A stretch of DNA of 64,000 nucleotides from Patiria miniata (Eukaryota > Echinodermata > Asteroidea > Valvatida > Asterinidae), in NCBI RefSeq assembly GCF_015706575.1, contig NW_024037072.1:28707162-28771161 (forward strand), read 5' to 3'. The notes under the pieces are model-generated. The model had not been told where the DNA came from. It saw only the letters and a program-made list of their open reading frames with translations, and did no database searches. The position numbers and the translations under genes were made by a program. Every line of letters begins with the position of its first letter. Within the stretch, counting starts at the first letter, position 1. Positions 1 through 12,400 of the stretch are shown here, piece after piece.

Positions 1-1180
1 GAAAACGTTGTCGAGTCTTACGGAGAACATCTCTACAATCTGTCCGAAACTTTTTATTAGCGACCCCGTAGATAAAGGGATTGATGGCATGATTTAAATA
101 AAGAAAGTTGAGTGAGATGTCTAGAAATTCGGAGTCCACTCCAAATGCCTGACAGATCCGATAGGCCCAATATGGCAACCAGGAGAACAGGAAGACCACA
201 CTGGTGATGAAGAGCATAGTAGTGGTACGGCGCTGCAGTGAAGTTGCAGCTTGTATACGTCTTTGTTGCGGTACCCGGGGAGGCCTTGTAAAACCTCGCA
301 TTGCTTGATTCTCACGGATGTTTGCCTCATCAGCACCAGCTGCTCTGCTCCCTGTTGGGCCGTCACTGCCTTGGGTCACTTCACGGTTGTTTGACCAGCG
401 TTTCTGTCCACTGACCTGTTCCGAATCAACAGTTGAAATTGGCCGAACAGAATTAACCTCGTTCATAGACACGCGAGCCGACACAGATGCGCTGGCTAAG
501 GAATCTTGCGCTGATGTAGACCTTCCCTGATGTCTACCATCCTGAACATTTCTTGGGTTTGCAATGCCGATTTTGACGTGTTTGCGTATCGTGAAGAAAA
601 CTTTGCTGTAAAGTGCTAAGATCGTCACAAGAGCAGTCACAAACATCAGTACCTGCAGTGCGTACATCGCAAAAGTCAGTGGAGGCAGAGAATTGTTTTT
701 CAGAGATGTGTTAATATAAAGCGGAATATTCACCGTTATAGACGAAGCTAGAGCAGCTAACAGGGCTCTCTTAGCCCATCGGTGTGTCATAATGCGTTGG
801 TATGGTCGGCAGATACAGTCGTACCGATCCACTGCAATTACTGCAGTGATGACGATAGAAGTACCGATAGTCGTGTAGTCCCAACAGTCCAATTGATGAA
901 AGAGGTACGGCACGTTGCCACTAGTTAGAGAAGAAGAGAACCAAGCGATTTCGTACGGTCGCACCAGGCAGACCATCAGGTCGGCCAGGGCGAGGCCCAT
1001 GATGAGGATATTGGTACTAGACTTGTGGGATTTTCCCCAGTACACGCGGAGAATGAGGCAGTTACCGGAAACACCTAGTGTGACGATGAGAATAAAGTAG
1101 ACCAGAAGGACTGTTGCTTTTGTAAAGTCAGGTTTATGAACTAATGGAGAGTGTAGCGTTGAGTTTAATGAAGTATCCAT
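1..1180 (-). CDS. Rhodopsin-class (class A) GPCR, orphan; C-terminus cut by window edge
   Basis: The frame is open without interruption for 393 codons from the ATG at 1180-1178 to the window edge. Class A landmarks are all in order: GN in TM1 (N40), LALAD in TM2 (D67), a cysteine at the start of TM3 (C99), DRY at 118-120, a WLP motif in TM6, and NPFIY at 367-371 followed by the start of helix 8. The N-terminus is short and carries an NST glycosylation sequon. The third intracellular loop is very long (over 100 residues) and rich in Ser, Thr and Arg. The loop between TM4 and TM5 is short and has no cysteine, so the usual disulfide partner of C99 seems absent. The ligand cannot be told from sequence; aminergic-like or peptide-like orphan receptors are both possible. 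The whole coding part is one exon so far. Expected at the plasma membrane, signalling through G proteins. Confidence 0.9.
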   Translation of the reverse strand, partial: MDTSLNSTLHSPLVHKPDFTKATVLLVYFILIVTLGVSGNCLILRVYWGKSHKSSTNILIMGLALADLMVCLVRPYEIAWFSSSLTSGNVPYLFHQLDCWDYTTIGTSIVITAVIAVDRYDCICRPYQRIMTHRWAKRALLAALASSITVNIPLYINTSLKNNSLPPLTFAMYALQVLMFVTALVTILALYSKVFFTIRKHVKIGIANPRNVQDGRHQGRSTSAQDSLASASVSARVSMNEVNSVRPISTVDSEQVSGQKRWSNNREVTQGSDGPTGSRAAGADEANIRENQAMRGFTRPPRVPQQRRIQAATSLQRRTTTMLFITSVVFLFSWLPYWAYRICQAFGVDSEFLDISLNFLYLNHAINPFIYGVANKKFRTDCRDVLRKTRQRF

Positions 1181-1181
1181 T

Positions 1182-1211
1182 TTAGCGACGTGTCTCGTAA
1201 ATCAGCAGCAT
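1182..1211 (-). promoter_or_regulatory. 9-codon upstream ORF and 5' UTR splice acceptor of the GPCR
   Basis: Reading the minus strand, a good splice acceptor (T-run followed by ACAG, AG at 1216-1215) starts a putative 5' UTR exon at 1214. Within it, an ATG at 1211 opens a 9-codon ORF that stops with TAA ending at 1182, a single base before the GPCR start codon. Such an arrangement can lower or gate translation of the main ORF by reinitiation. The motif is visible; the regulatory role is inference. Confidence 0.4.
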
Positions 1212-1216
1212 AACCT

Positions 1217-3734
1217 GTAAAAAAATGTCCAAATTTTGTTTTTGAACGTAATTATGAGTTACAGTTGTGCTCATTCACCAAAGTTTGTCGGCCTGTAGGT
1301 CTACCATGCTTCCAAAAGAGAACTGGCAAGAGACGGTTTGTTGAAGGCGTGGGATGAGTCTCCTATATACAAATTCACGTTTGAACTGAATGAATTCTAC
1401 GTTGCTTCTGCCATGCCAAATGTGTGCTTAGAAGAACACGAGTTGTTTATTATCCGAACGTGCAAACCGTCAAACTACATTTATAGAGCATGACCTTTTT
1501 GGAAGTTAATTTATCATGGAAGGTGTCTGAGGATAGCTCATTTAATTATGTTCCACCAAAACAACGTACACCTTGCGATCGGTCACATCCCGCTCACGTT
1601 AAACAGCACTTACCACAATGTCAACAAAATCTTGAGTGCGCTGCAGTCTGTGCCTTGCCATTAACCCAGAAACGTGATGATCAATTAGTTTGATAAGTAA
1701 AAAAAAAGACAGATAGGCCTATTGCAAATAGTACAGGCAGTTTTGTGACTGATATGCTTTTAAGAATAAGTGACATATAAAATGTTCTGGTGAGGAACAG
1801 AAGTAAACCAGAGGTGATGAATCAAACGCTAATGTTTTTGCATGTTTTTCATTTACATGTAATTGTTAACGAGGTTCCGTACACATCAAATTTATGTGAA
1901 AGGCTTTCTTACTTGTGCAAGAAAAAAATGGCACAGCCTGGGTCCCTCACTTTTGTAGGTTGGGGTGTGGCTTTAGGTAGTGCGATCGAATTAATTGTCG
2001 GTTTGAAAAGATGCCAATGTTTCAGACCGTGTCAAATTTGTCATCCATTGCTTTATATGTAACTTCGAGGGCGTTGTTTTTACGGTACTGGGCAACCGTC
2101 AAGATGGTCGCTATGATTAATAATGTATCGCGACCAGGACTTGCCCACATTATCAACGGTTTGACCACGCAGTGATTAAAGAATGCGTAGGTGAAAACAC
2201 ATTTCAAGTAAATCCAAAACCAAATTTTAATAAGAATATCTCCAGATAAAATAAAAGGTATATATGTGATTTAGGATGTATACAACCGTGTTATATAGAG
2301 AAGATAGCACTTTAAAGATAAATCAAAATTGTTATTATGGCATAAGCTGATTAGGCGCAAGGAACATTTCTGCAAGGAAACTTCTCACCCTCAGCCTCAC
2401 TGACGCTTAATGTGGGAGCACGCTGAAGAAATTAACCTTAAAGTAATAAACGCTGGTCTTATTTAGCACCAAACTCTACCTTTTATTGGAAAAAGAGGAT
2501 TGAGGAACCTAATATCAGAGAGGAGATGTACTACTTTGATTATTTCTTTAAAACATAAAACATGACAGAATCGTTATTGAAACAATATTAAATGAACTCG
2601 TTAAAACAACAAAAGTGATGGGTAGGGCAAATGTCACAATATAGGGAGGAAAAGCACTAGCCTTGGCAGTAGAACAGCCGTTGAATTAAAATAGATCAAC
2701 CGCTGAGGTTGACGGAAGAGTACGACGTGCACGGTCGGATCTTTGATTTATCTTATGACGAACCAACTGACAATCAATTGTAGAATCTCAGTAGTCCTAA
2801 ATCTCAATTGAGCAGAGGCTTTGTCCCCCGGGGAAAGAAAGGAAGACTAATTGCAGATTACATTTCGAGTCACCGATATGGCAAAAGTAGAGGTTGAAAG
2901 GGAATACTGAAAACAACATGAGAGACCAAGAAACAGAGAATGACCGGTAATTATCACCGTTACAGAATCAGAGAACACTCAAAATCAAGACTCCGAGCTC
3001 AAAGTACATTTGTTATGTTGCTAATGTCATCGGATGACCAGGGTCTAAAGCACTTGTGGAGAGGTCTCACCGAACAAAAATGTATTGTGGGACGAAAAGA
3101 GCCAAACAAAAGCAAATCTGCTTAAAAATTGCATTATAGCTGAAAACGTTTGAACCGTGCATCCATCAAAGGTAATGCATGTATGAAAAGGATTTTGCTT
3201 AAATCACACCAGGATATTAGAGATAAGGTATCTTTTGTGATGCTGTGAATCTTTTTAACATGGGGGCCTAAGCATTATGTTTGTTAACTGTGTAATGAAT
3301 ATACGTGTAGGTCACCGGCTCTGCGAACTAAATAATTCGTTAATGACCCACCTTGGTCAGACTTCGGCTTCAATATAAGGCCAAATTAACCATAATTGAA
3401 CTTTCTTCTTAACTTAGTGCGCTACATAGAGCTCATCACTCTCTAAATTTCAAGAGTAAAAAGTCACTCCATTCGAGTGGACACTCACTTCCACAGTCGG
3501 AAACTAGGGACAAGGCGTTTATAAGAGTAAAATTCTTTCAATCGTAAGGATCGAGTTTTCACTCGAGCTTCGACTGAAGTGGTTCTTTTACAGATTATTT
3601 CAAGCGAACATGAGAGTGATTTTCACTCTAAAACGTCTAGTCCCAAATTTCACTCTCTGGGATTTAGAGAGCATGTCCTTTTAAAAGGTTTCATCAGGTG
3701 CAAACTTAATTTTGTGTCTTTTTATTACATACAG
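1217..3734. other. Intergenic or intron sequence, nothing assigned
   Basis: AT-rich DNA between the GPCR and the first supported exon of the next gene. It may hold the 5' exons of the plus-strand membrane protein gene and the promoter of the GPCR, but I found no exon with both protein character and splice sites here. The short open frames lack conserved motifs. Confidence 0.4.
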
Positions 3735-4297
3735 AAGAGCATGTCCCCGGCGATGCTGAGGCGTTTCTACGCTGCCTGTGCTGTGCCTAATTATCTCTTC
3801 CTGGCTGTGTCTAACCTGGTCTTTGTCATTGGACCAAGCAAGACAAGATACTTCGTCTATTCGATGATCTTTAAAGGTAAGTTGGAATGTTTTTCGTCAG
3901 TTTGCAGTTCAACAAAAGAGTTGAATGAACTGGGAAGTGATCCTGCGACTTTTGTGGAACCTTATTTACTATTGAGTATTTGCTTTACGTGTACATGTAC
4001 CTGGAAATAACTTTGAATTTGAATGTGAATGTGAATGTGAATGTGAATGTTAATGTGAATTTCAATTTCAATTTCAATTTCAATTTCAATTTCAATTTCA
4101 ATTTCAATTTCAATTTCAATTTCAATAATTTTTTTTACAGAATATTCACATTTCATTTTATTTCCTCCCATATGATAACAGACTGGCCTTGGAATATTCT
4201 TGGCATCACCGTCGCTTTCTACTGCTGTATGCAGGTGGTTAATGAGGTGGAGAGGAGAGTTGGTAAAAAGTTGTTGCTGTCAAAGAAATATCTCTGA
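3735..4297 (+). CDS. C-terminal two exons of an unidentified small membrane protein
   Basis: Two exons join in phase: 3735-3876 (acceptor TACATACAG, donor GGTAAGT) and 4182-4297 (acceptor AACAG), ending at TGA 4295-4297. The joined segment is about 85 residues with two hydrophobic stretches, one around FYAACAVPNYLFL and one around WPWNILGITVAFYC, separated by a short basic loop, then a charged, lysine-rich tail. The split codon (G + AC) restores an aspartate. Regular splice sites, a maintained frame and protein-like composition support a real gene. I do not recognise the family and 5' exons are missing or not found. It faces the GPCR tail to tail or head to head depending on where its start lies. 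Confidence 0.55.
4012..4126. repeat. Hexanucleotide microsatellite (TTTCAA)n / (AATGTG)n
   Basis: Two hexamer runs lie side by side in the intron between the two exons of the plus-strand membrane protein gene: AATGTG units first, then about ten AATTTC units. The run ends about 55 bp before the splice acceptor at 4181. It creates long open frames of alternating Asn-Phe or Ile-Glu that are not genes. Confidence 0.9.
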
Positions 4298-4455
4298 GAT
4301 ATCAACATCTGTTCTGGAGAATTTTTTTATTTGTTTGAAGTACAAGTATAATACAAGTCTGCAAGCCCATGCCAGGATATATACATGTTTGTGTCATTTT
4401 ACAGCAGTATTTGAACTAATTCGAAGTGGGATATTGTTAGTATGATTTCCGTGCG

Positions 4456-4645
4456 TACACTGAAAAATTGCCTTGGTTAATTTTACCCAATTTTAAATTT
4501 AATTTGGTCTTGTATGACTACAACTTTTGGTTGAATTTAACATTAATTCTAACCCAAACAATTGGTTATAGAACAACCCAAGTTTGTGTAGTTCCAGTTT
4601 TCACCATTTTTTTGGTAAAATAAACCCAGACAATTTTTCAGTGTA
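4456..4645. mobile_element. Short MITE with 15-bp terminal inverted repeats
   Basis: The ends TACACTGAAAAATTG (4456-4470) and CAATTTTTCAGTGTA (4631-4645) are perfect inverted repeats, and the next bases (TTAATTTTACCC and GGTAAAAT) continue the symmetry loosely. About 190 bp with no coding capacity. Superfamily not determined; the terminal TA could be part of the target site. Confidence 0.75.
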
Positions 4646-6285
4646 ATTCGAGTATGATTTGAACATAGGCCTAAAAACTATTACTTCAAATTAAAACCCC
4701 ATTGTGCATGGAGAACATGTAGTTTTTTCGCCCTCAGGTTCAGAGTAACTCGTGGTATCTTTCAGTTACAACTTGATTTTGTTTGGATACATTACGAACC
4801 GCCAGCGTTGCATAATTAGCGATGATACTTGATCACCCCACGTTTAGCCCGTATGTTTACAACCGTCGGGCGAGCAAATGAAACATTTCTCGATCACTGA
4901 TTGGTTCACTAGAAAAGCCTAGGGAGAAAATAACGCAAAAGTTAAACCAAAAGTTAAAGTTGCACTCTGTTGGCTGTTCAACACGACTAATAATATCCAA
5001 GCAAAAAAAGTTCCTTCAATAAACGAGAGGATTTTTCAAAAAGTTTTCCAGAGATTGTTGGAATACAAAACCGTTTTGCAATGTTTTCCCGATCATAACA
5101 ATACTACTCCAAACAACTACACTTTTTTCCCCACTTATGCCCTATCTGAGATTATAGAGTCACATTGTGCCAGCCTTCATTCTTATACATTAGGTATTCA
5201 TACAGTGATGGCACAATTCAAGTAAAGATTGATTCAAATAATTTTTGATTAAACTAAGCATTTACTTTAGTATAGCAATCTTCAAAAATTAAGCATTCGT
5301 TTAGTATTATAATAGCAACCTCTATTATAGCAACCTTTAGTAAAGCTTTTAATTGAATATTGTCAAACAGCATCAAACAACATCTAGCGAAATGGGAGGG
5401 AAAAAATGTTTGGAAACTCTAGGACTGCTGTCCAAAATCATCCAAATTTTGGGTTGCAGATTATTATTTCCCCCTATTTTTACACTGCTACCTTTGATTT
5501 GTCAGAAAGAAAATTACGTATATCCTTAGAAAAGATGTATTTTAAAAATTGAAGTACCCCCACTTAGGTTCTGAAAGATGGCAGAGTTAACAGTAAAGCT
5601 TTTCGACTGCATCTAATCGTAAGTTTTACAAGGATGAGATATCTAGTCCCCTTGTTTGCAATACTATACTAACACAAAACTAACACACACACAAGCTACA
5701 TGATTTGCCCATTAATATTTACATATCCTAAAGTACTAACTAAATAAATCCACACCGTATACATGTATTAAGTATTTCTTAAAACATTAAGTCAGTAATT
5801 TTAACAAGTCTCGTCGGACTACTTCCTTTCCCAACTACGAACACAAAACAATAATCAGCAAAAGCTTCTTAAAGATCTGTCAATTTGCATTTAACATATC
5901 TAAAAGTCCTAGTACAGTTTCATATACTGGCAAAGAGCAATTGACTGTCATTGTTTCCCCTAAGCTAGTGAGTGTTTCGTGAAACTTTTAGTCAGTAATA
6001 AACTGTACTAACCATGCATTTTTAACAGTACAGTTGAACCCTGATAAGAAGAGCAATGTTAATACAGCAAGGTCCTGCTTATAACAAGCAAACTTTTAGG
6101 TCCCAAGTGTTTGTTTTTCTTTGGTTTCCTTTGTTTTCCCAATACTGTTAATACAAGGTACCTGTTATAACAAGGTAATTCGTTAAGTCCCAAGGACCTT
6201 TTCGACTGTATATAACCGGTGGAATGGTTCAATCTGCCTTGCACCTGTGAGTACATAGGCCTCAATGTAATTAACATGCCAAGAT
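4646..6285. other. Intergenic, including the presumed 3' UTR of the P450 gene
   Basis: AT-rich DNA lying between the tail of the membrane protein gene and the stop codon of the P450 gene, which converge here. I see no exon, no clear transposon ends and no RNA gene. Confidence 0.4.
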
Positions 6286-6426
6286 TCATTCTAACAATGT
6301 GATGTAGTTTTTACATCCGTATTTTGGTTTTAATGTAATGTCTTCAAGGAGGGCGTGTTCTTGGCCGGGTAAGAGGGTGAAGTTGAACTTCTGCAGTAGT
6401 TTTGCCAGGAGAACCCGTGCTTCAAT
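6286..6426 (-). CDS. CYP46A1: P450 exon 13: L-helix end and C-terminus
   Basis: The exon starts IEARVLLAKLLQKFNFTLLPGQ, matching [22 protein letters not shown], and ends at the TGA at 6288-6286 after ITLKPKYGCKN and seven more residues. The acceptor is TTCTCTAG. Confidence 0.88.
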   Translation of the reverse strand: MEARVLLAKLLQKFNFTLLPGQEHALLEDITLKPKYGCKNYITLLE

Positions 6427-9400
6427 CTAGAGAAGGTGTGAAACAAAACTATGTTAAAAAGAAATGGTGTACATGTATATCATTGAAGGTGGTATACGCA
6501 TCATGCAAACTAGCTAACCATCTATTATAACAAATGATAAAATGCGGGCACTTATATTCAGACGAAATAGCCTAATGACATTTTGGAATTAGCTTCCATT
6601 TCAAATGAATCCTCCGGAGCCTTGATTCAGCAAACAAATTCTGCTAAAAAATTATTGTCGGACTTACAAAGAACAGTTGTTGGGGGAAAATGGAAACTTT
6701 TGAAAATAAGTAAAAATTAGACATCTAGATGGGACTCGATCTCGGACCTTCTTACTGCGAGCCCTAATCTTTTCCACTGCTCCATTGGATGTTACTCGAT
6801 AGATTTAGTGAATTTGTGTACTATATACAGCATACGTATACAGAGGTTATACGTACGTGAGTGAAAGGATTGTTTCAAGTGGTCAGAAAATTGTTTACCC
6901 CAGACTATTGTAAACAGAAAATAAACCTCAGCTGTGGCCGTCTTCCATGAAAGTCTTGCATGGAAGTCTTGCATGAAAGGATTGTGAGTACAAACGCGCG
7001 GGCCGCGGCCGTGGAACACCGTTGGTAAATGTTCATTTCCTCCTTCTGGATACCGTCCAACCACTACACAAACTACCGCGTGACTTTTACATTAATGTAC
7101 CTACGTTGCCTCTGATTACAACTTAAACTTTGCAAAATGTTACAGACAATTGTTAGAGTGAATTTACAGACGACGGCATGGCATTTGCTCAATTTTGGTA
7201 AAATATTTTGGTCAATTTTTCGGGAACCGACCGACAGCCAGCCGACCGACAGCCGACCGACAGCCGACCAACACTAAAGTGACTTGTAGAAACTCCTGCC
7301 AGAGCTTAACAAGTTCAATACCTATATTTTATAATGATTCGATCTCGATGCCAACGTGTTCATATTCTGTAGGTTCATCATTAAATCCGTTACCATCCTG
7401 AATTGAAAGTAATATAATAGACAGGTGAGTCTGCAAACAATTCAAAAGTCAGCTTATGCACGAAGTGGTTGGGCACAATCTCTAATGCGTCACGGTGTTC
7501 ACGATTCGAATGCATGTAGGCTTACCAGTGCAAACTGCTGGCCGATGCAAGATCTCGAACCCAAAGAGAAGGGGATGTAAGATCCGGGCCGTCTGAAACA
7601 AAAGACATCCAGAAGAAAGATGAAGTCATGCATAAATCACCAACACCAACTTTGTTTTGCAATCGCTTCCATTACCAAAAAGATAACAAATAGTGCTTGT
7701 CCATCGGATCGGACCGGGACAGCTATCGCTGCAAAACAACAGGATCCAACTTCACAGAAACAATGCTTACACATTTTATGTTTTGAGCACAAATTCGCTC
7801 AACTTTTCACCAGCAGTAAACACTGCATAGCATTTTGATCTGTAACCTGTTTTAGTGAAGCAGGTAGTTTTTGTGATTAACGAATTTATGTGGTTAGCTG
7901 ATCCATTATATTGGAGCAAGATTTTATTCCGCGTGCATGTTATCATACGACCTTTACCAAATACTAATAATGGCCATGGTTTACTTTGAAGAAAAAAAAG
8001 ACGCACAAAAAACCATACAATGCCGTGCTTACGTTTCGCTAATCTTGAAACGATCAGGATCAAATTCCAGTGGGTTGTGGAAATACTTCTCCATTCTGGC
8101 CATAACGTAGGTACTCGTCTGAAAAAAGGAACATTTCGCTTCAGTATGAATTTCCTATTGCCATCGTAAGGTGTTTGGTTATAAACTTTTCTAACGAAAG
8201 GCTAATTATAGACATCAATTTAAAATAAGGAAAGGATCAAAGTACAATCGGTTCCAGCCATACCACGACGGATGTTTTTGCAGGTATCTTGAAACCGTTG
8301 ACAGTGACGTCATAAGACATCTCTCTACTGGTGACGGTGGCTGGAGGCCATAAGCGCAGAGTTTCCTTCAACACCTATACAGACATGAATCAGGGAAGAA
8401 ACAAATTACGAATTCAGCCAATAAAAACATTGGAAGTACGCAAAAACACAATTAATTGGGCACATTGTGGATTTTGCAAGTGCAGTGAACACGCATTCAA
8501 TCGTGGACCTCCTTTTGTCCTCCTATAGGGTTTAAACTTTTTGGAAAAATCCGTCAATGGTTTTGTACACGTTTTTCAATCGCGGACCCTAATAATGTTT
8601 TTTAACAACAACAGGTCCAACATTATATGCTAATACAAGAAAGTAAGATATTTGGGGGTATATGAATCAAAATTTGACAGATATTACGAGCAGCCACCTT
8701 AACTATCTTCTAAAGTCACCCATGCCAGTTTTATAGCGCATTTCGCGCCTAGATATGACGCCATCTCGATTGAATCTTTTCCCCCCAACATTTCGTTAAT
8801 GGCTCAGATTTGGTAAGCATGTACACGTCATTCACAAATCATCAGCAACTGTTTCAGTTGTAGCTACATTTTTTTCCAAGTTAACTTAACATTTACCGAA
8901 TATTGAATATTTTTTTGTAAATCTGGATATGGAAGCCCAACACGCATACAATATTTTAACAACAATTTGCATTTGATTTCATCTGCAGCATACTGCACTT
9001 GAAATTCACTATATACCTAGACATAGGTTTTGTATGAACATTGCCAATCAGATTTTTCCAATTTGAACGACGGACTGCCCAAGGACATTTAACCCACCTG
9101 CATCATGTAGTCTAGTTTGTTGATGTCCTCATACTCGACACGTCCTTCTCCAACCACAGCTTGTACCTCAGTGCGTACCCTGGTTGGAGTGATATAAACA
9201 CTGCTGATCATAGCATTCCCAGCGATTGCCGGCTGGTAAAAACTCATCATGCCTCTTTTTGCAAAGTAACTCGAAGTACAGAATTACGTTCAGAAAGGCT
9301 TTAGCCGTATACATGCAAGGTGTCAAACAAGCACAATGTGCAAGCAAGTCGAGAAAGTGGTCGCACAAAATGTTGAGTTGATACAAAGTTGAAGACAAAC

Positions 9401-12400
9401 GAACAAAGTGCCCCTTTTACTCTGTTGGAGTTAAGAAAGGCACGTGACTAAATCATATTTGTGTAGGCTCGATTCCTCTTGATATGATAGTGCGTAAACA
9501 GTTTTTATAACTGACCTGTGCAGAACGTCTGGATGATTGCCAAGCTCCAGCAGGGTAAAGCTGAGCAGATTAGCTGTTGTCTCCTGGCCTGAAATCAAAC
9601 AATAAATCCACTATAATCGACGATTTTAACCACAATACATAAGTCAATTCTGCACAATGACCAATTAATGGGGAATTCAAAAGAATATGTTCCGACGTTC
9701 TGAAGGCTCTGCAGACAGACGTTCGGACCGTGGAATTTTGTTTTCAAGAGGAGGGCACATCGCATCAGCATTGCAGTGCAGTGTGCAGTCGTCCACCACC
9801 AGCAATAAAGTCTACATATTCATCCCAACAATTAAGACTTTATATTAAAACAACCACGATGCAGATATTCTTCGAGAGAAAAAAAACCACAATAGACTGG
9901 AAAAGGCCAAATCATTCAATTTCGACGATGAGTTCTTTTAATTATTGGATAGTGTGCGATGAAAGGCATAACAAGCCAGCTAAGTAACCTACCGGCCAAA
10001 AAGAATGTGGTGAATTCATCTATCATGTCTTCCATTGGTATAGACTCCTCTGCAGACAGTCCCTTTGTCTCCTCAAGGATGTAAGTCAGGATATCTTGAG
10101 GGACCGTCTGTCCTCTCTGTATGGCATCCCGTCTTCCCTCTATGCATTCCCGCCCCAGTTCACGGATTACGTGGATAGCCTGCCTAACCTCCCGCCGCAG
10201 TTGACGGTCGGCCGCGAATGGACTGAGCTGTGAATGGACAAAACTCAAATTTGATTCGGAATTGATATTTGGATATCCCAGATTTGTGTTACGCGTATTA
10301 TTGTTAGGAACCAAGTCAAGAGGCATGAGTTGTTAACTCGCAGTCGGAGTATAGGCTAAACTTTTTGTGCTTGCATCGTAAACTGAAATAACAAAGAACA
10401 CCATCCGAGACACTTGCAACGCATAAGCTCTACGGGCTCCATGCGCCAACAAAAAAGACGCATCATTTTACCACTTTTGAGAGCTCTGTAGACGGAACAT
10501 ACAGCGCTATAGGGCGTACTGGACTGTACTGGTTCGTGGAAGTACGAACGACTTCATGAATGTGCCAAAGTCTCCCAGACTAATCCCCGTCCAAATAACT
10601 ATAGACACTTTTGAAATACATGTCTAGGTCTCCCCCAACTCTCCTTTTCTGGCCGTCGAATGAATACTTGTGCACGCGTCACGGAGCCCATACTCACTTC
10701 AATGAAGGAGTTTTCGTAACTAGCCGACATGCCCTTAAGAATCGTTTTCATTGCTCTGTACAGCGGGTAATCTCCGTCGGGTTCTCGTTTGAGCTCCAAA
10801 TCAAACGCCACCTTTATGAAGAAGAAAACAATCCAGTGGATTAGCAAATGGGAATGGAAATATCCCAACGTCAATTTTTTTTGTTAATAAGGCGAAACAT
10901 ATTGCTTGAAATGATCGGCTTAGTAGCCAAGGCCAAAAAAAAAGTCTCCGGTTTCTGGTATGGAGCTTGCCCAAAAAGTGGTGCGGCGACGCGGCTTTTT
11001 TTTTTTTTTACCTGATTATTTTGCTTCAAATGTGTCATCTGCAAATGGTGCCCGACTAATAGTGCAAATATATGGGAGTCCAGAGAGGCCACATAAAGCT
11101 TATTCTCGACCATAACCCAATCTAAAAACACGTTACAATTGTGCAGCAGCAGGATTCCAGTCAAACCAGTGAGTTTGGCGGTTTTGAGACATCATCTTTC
11201 ATTGAAAAAAAAAACTTTTTCATTTTGCCGACGCGCATTGCTACGGCGACGCGCGCGCATACCAGTAACCGGAGACTTTGTTTTTTTTAGCCCAAAGTAT
11301 ACATTTTGGGGTCTGCCTTGTTCACCTTGGTACAACGTATATTGTATGTTATTGTATGTGGTGTAGAGCGTTAACATTTTGCTTGAAATGATCGGCTTAA
11401 ATCAGAACAGTTCTCAGAGAGTTAACAGAATCACAATATTTGGAAATTATTAAAAAATATAGTCCTTGATTTTGGGGTTTACTTGAGGTGAATACTTCTT
11501 TAAAACAGTCCTATATATAGTCATGAGGTTGTGAATATTTTTTAAATTGCTGTTTTAGGGGTTGTAATTCAGAACTTGAGTAAACGATTTCTTAAATTAA
11601 TATACCAAGTCTGATTAGAGACTGTCTTGTCCAGTTCATGTATATACAAATTAGCAAAAATGTTGTTTAACATTTTCCAGTCATGTCTGACAGCAAGTTT
11701 TAAGAATGTTTTATTAAAAACTGCCCCCTTTGGTATTTCACAAAATCTGTTTAAACCTTTAGTTATAGTCTACAATATTGGAACATCGCCATCGTGGAAT
11801 TATAATACGAAGTTCTCTTGACAACAGTCCAATATTAGTCCAAAGTCTAAACTATTTCAACATTACAAGGTCGGCCACATAAAATCACACGACCTCCACA
11901 GCGGTGGCAATTTGATAACATTCAACCATTTTCACAATAAAATTGGCGTCTGCCTTATTCACCTTGGTACAACGTATATTGTATGTTATTGTATGTGGTG
12001 TAGAGCGTGCGCGAACCAGCGAACGCTCTCAATCGTTGCTAGGTTCACTGGTAGTGCTAGTGGCCCATACCTTAGCAATAACATCTAGCGTTGCTCTATT
12101 CAGCTCGTCCAACATGGCGACCTCCGTCTTCCCATCAGCCTTCTGGCTTAGTTTCTCGACCAAGACATCTGCGCCCGCATTAAATTGGCCCATCAGGCTC
12201 TGCAGATATCTGACATGGGATATAATTTTATGCAAATCTGAAATTTCCTTAAACGAGGCTTCGCCTCATTTTCTTCGCGAGGAGGCAACGTCGCCACTTT
12301 ACCCGCCGCCAGCCTGGGATTGTTGGGTTCTCACATTGTTCTCCGTTTATCCTCTTTTGGGATACGGTCAGACAAAGACCAACTTGTGGGGTACCATTGT

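Noticed and set aside
3962-4297. Open frames rich in Asn-Phe or Ile-Glu repeats
   Set aside because: They are translations of the hexamer microsatellite at 4012-4126, not genes; only the part from 4182 in one frame is a supported exon.
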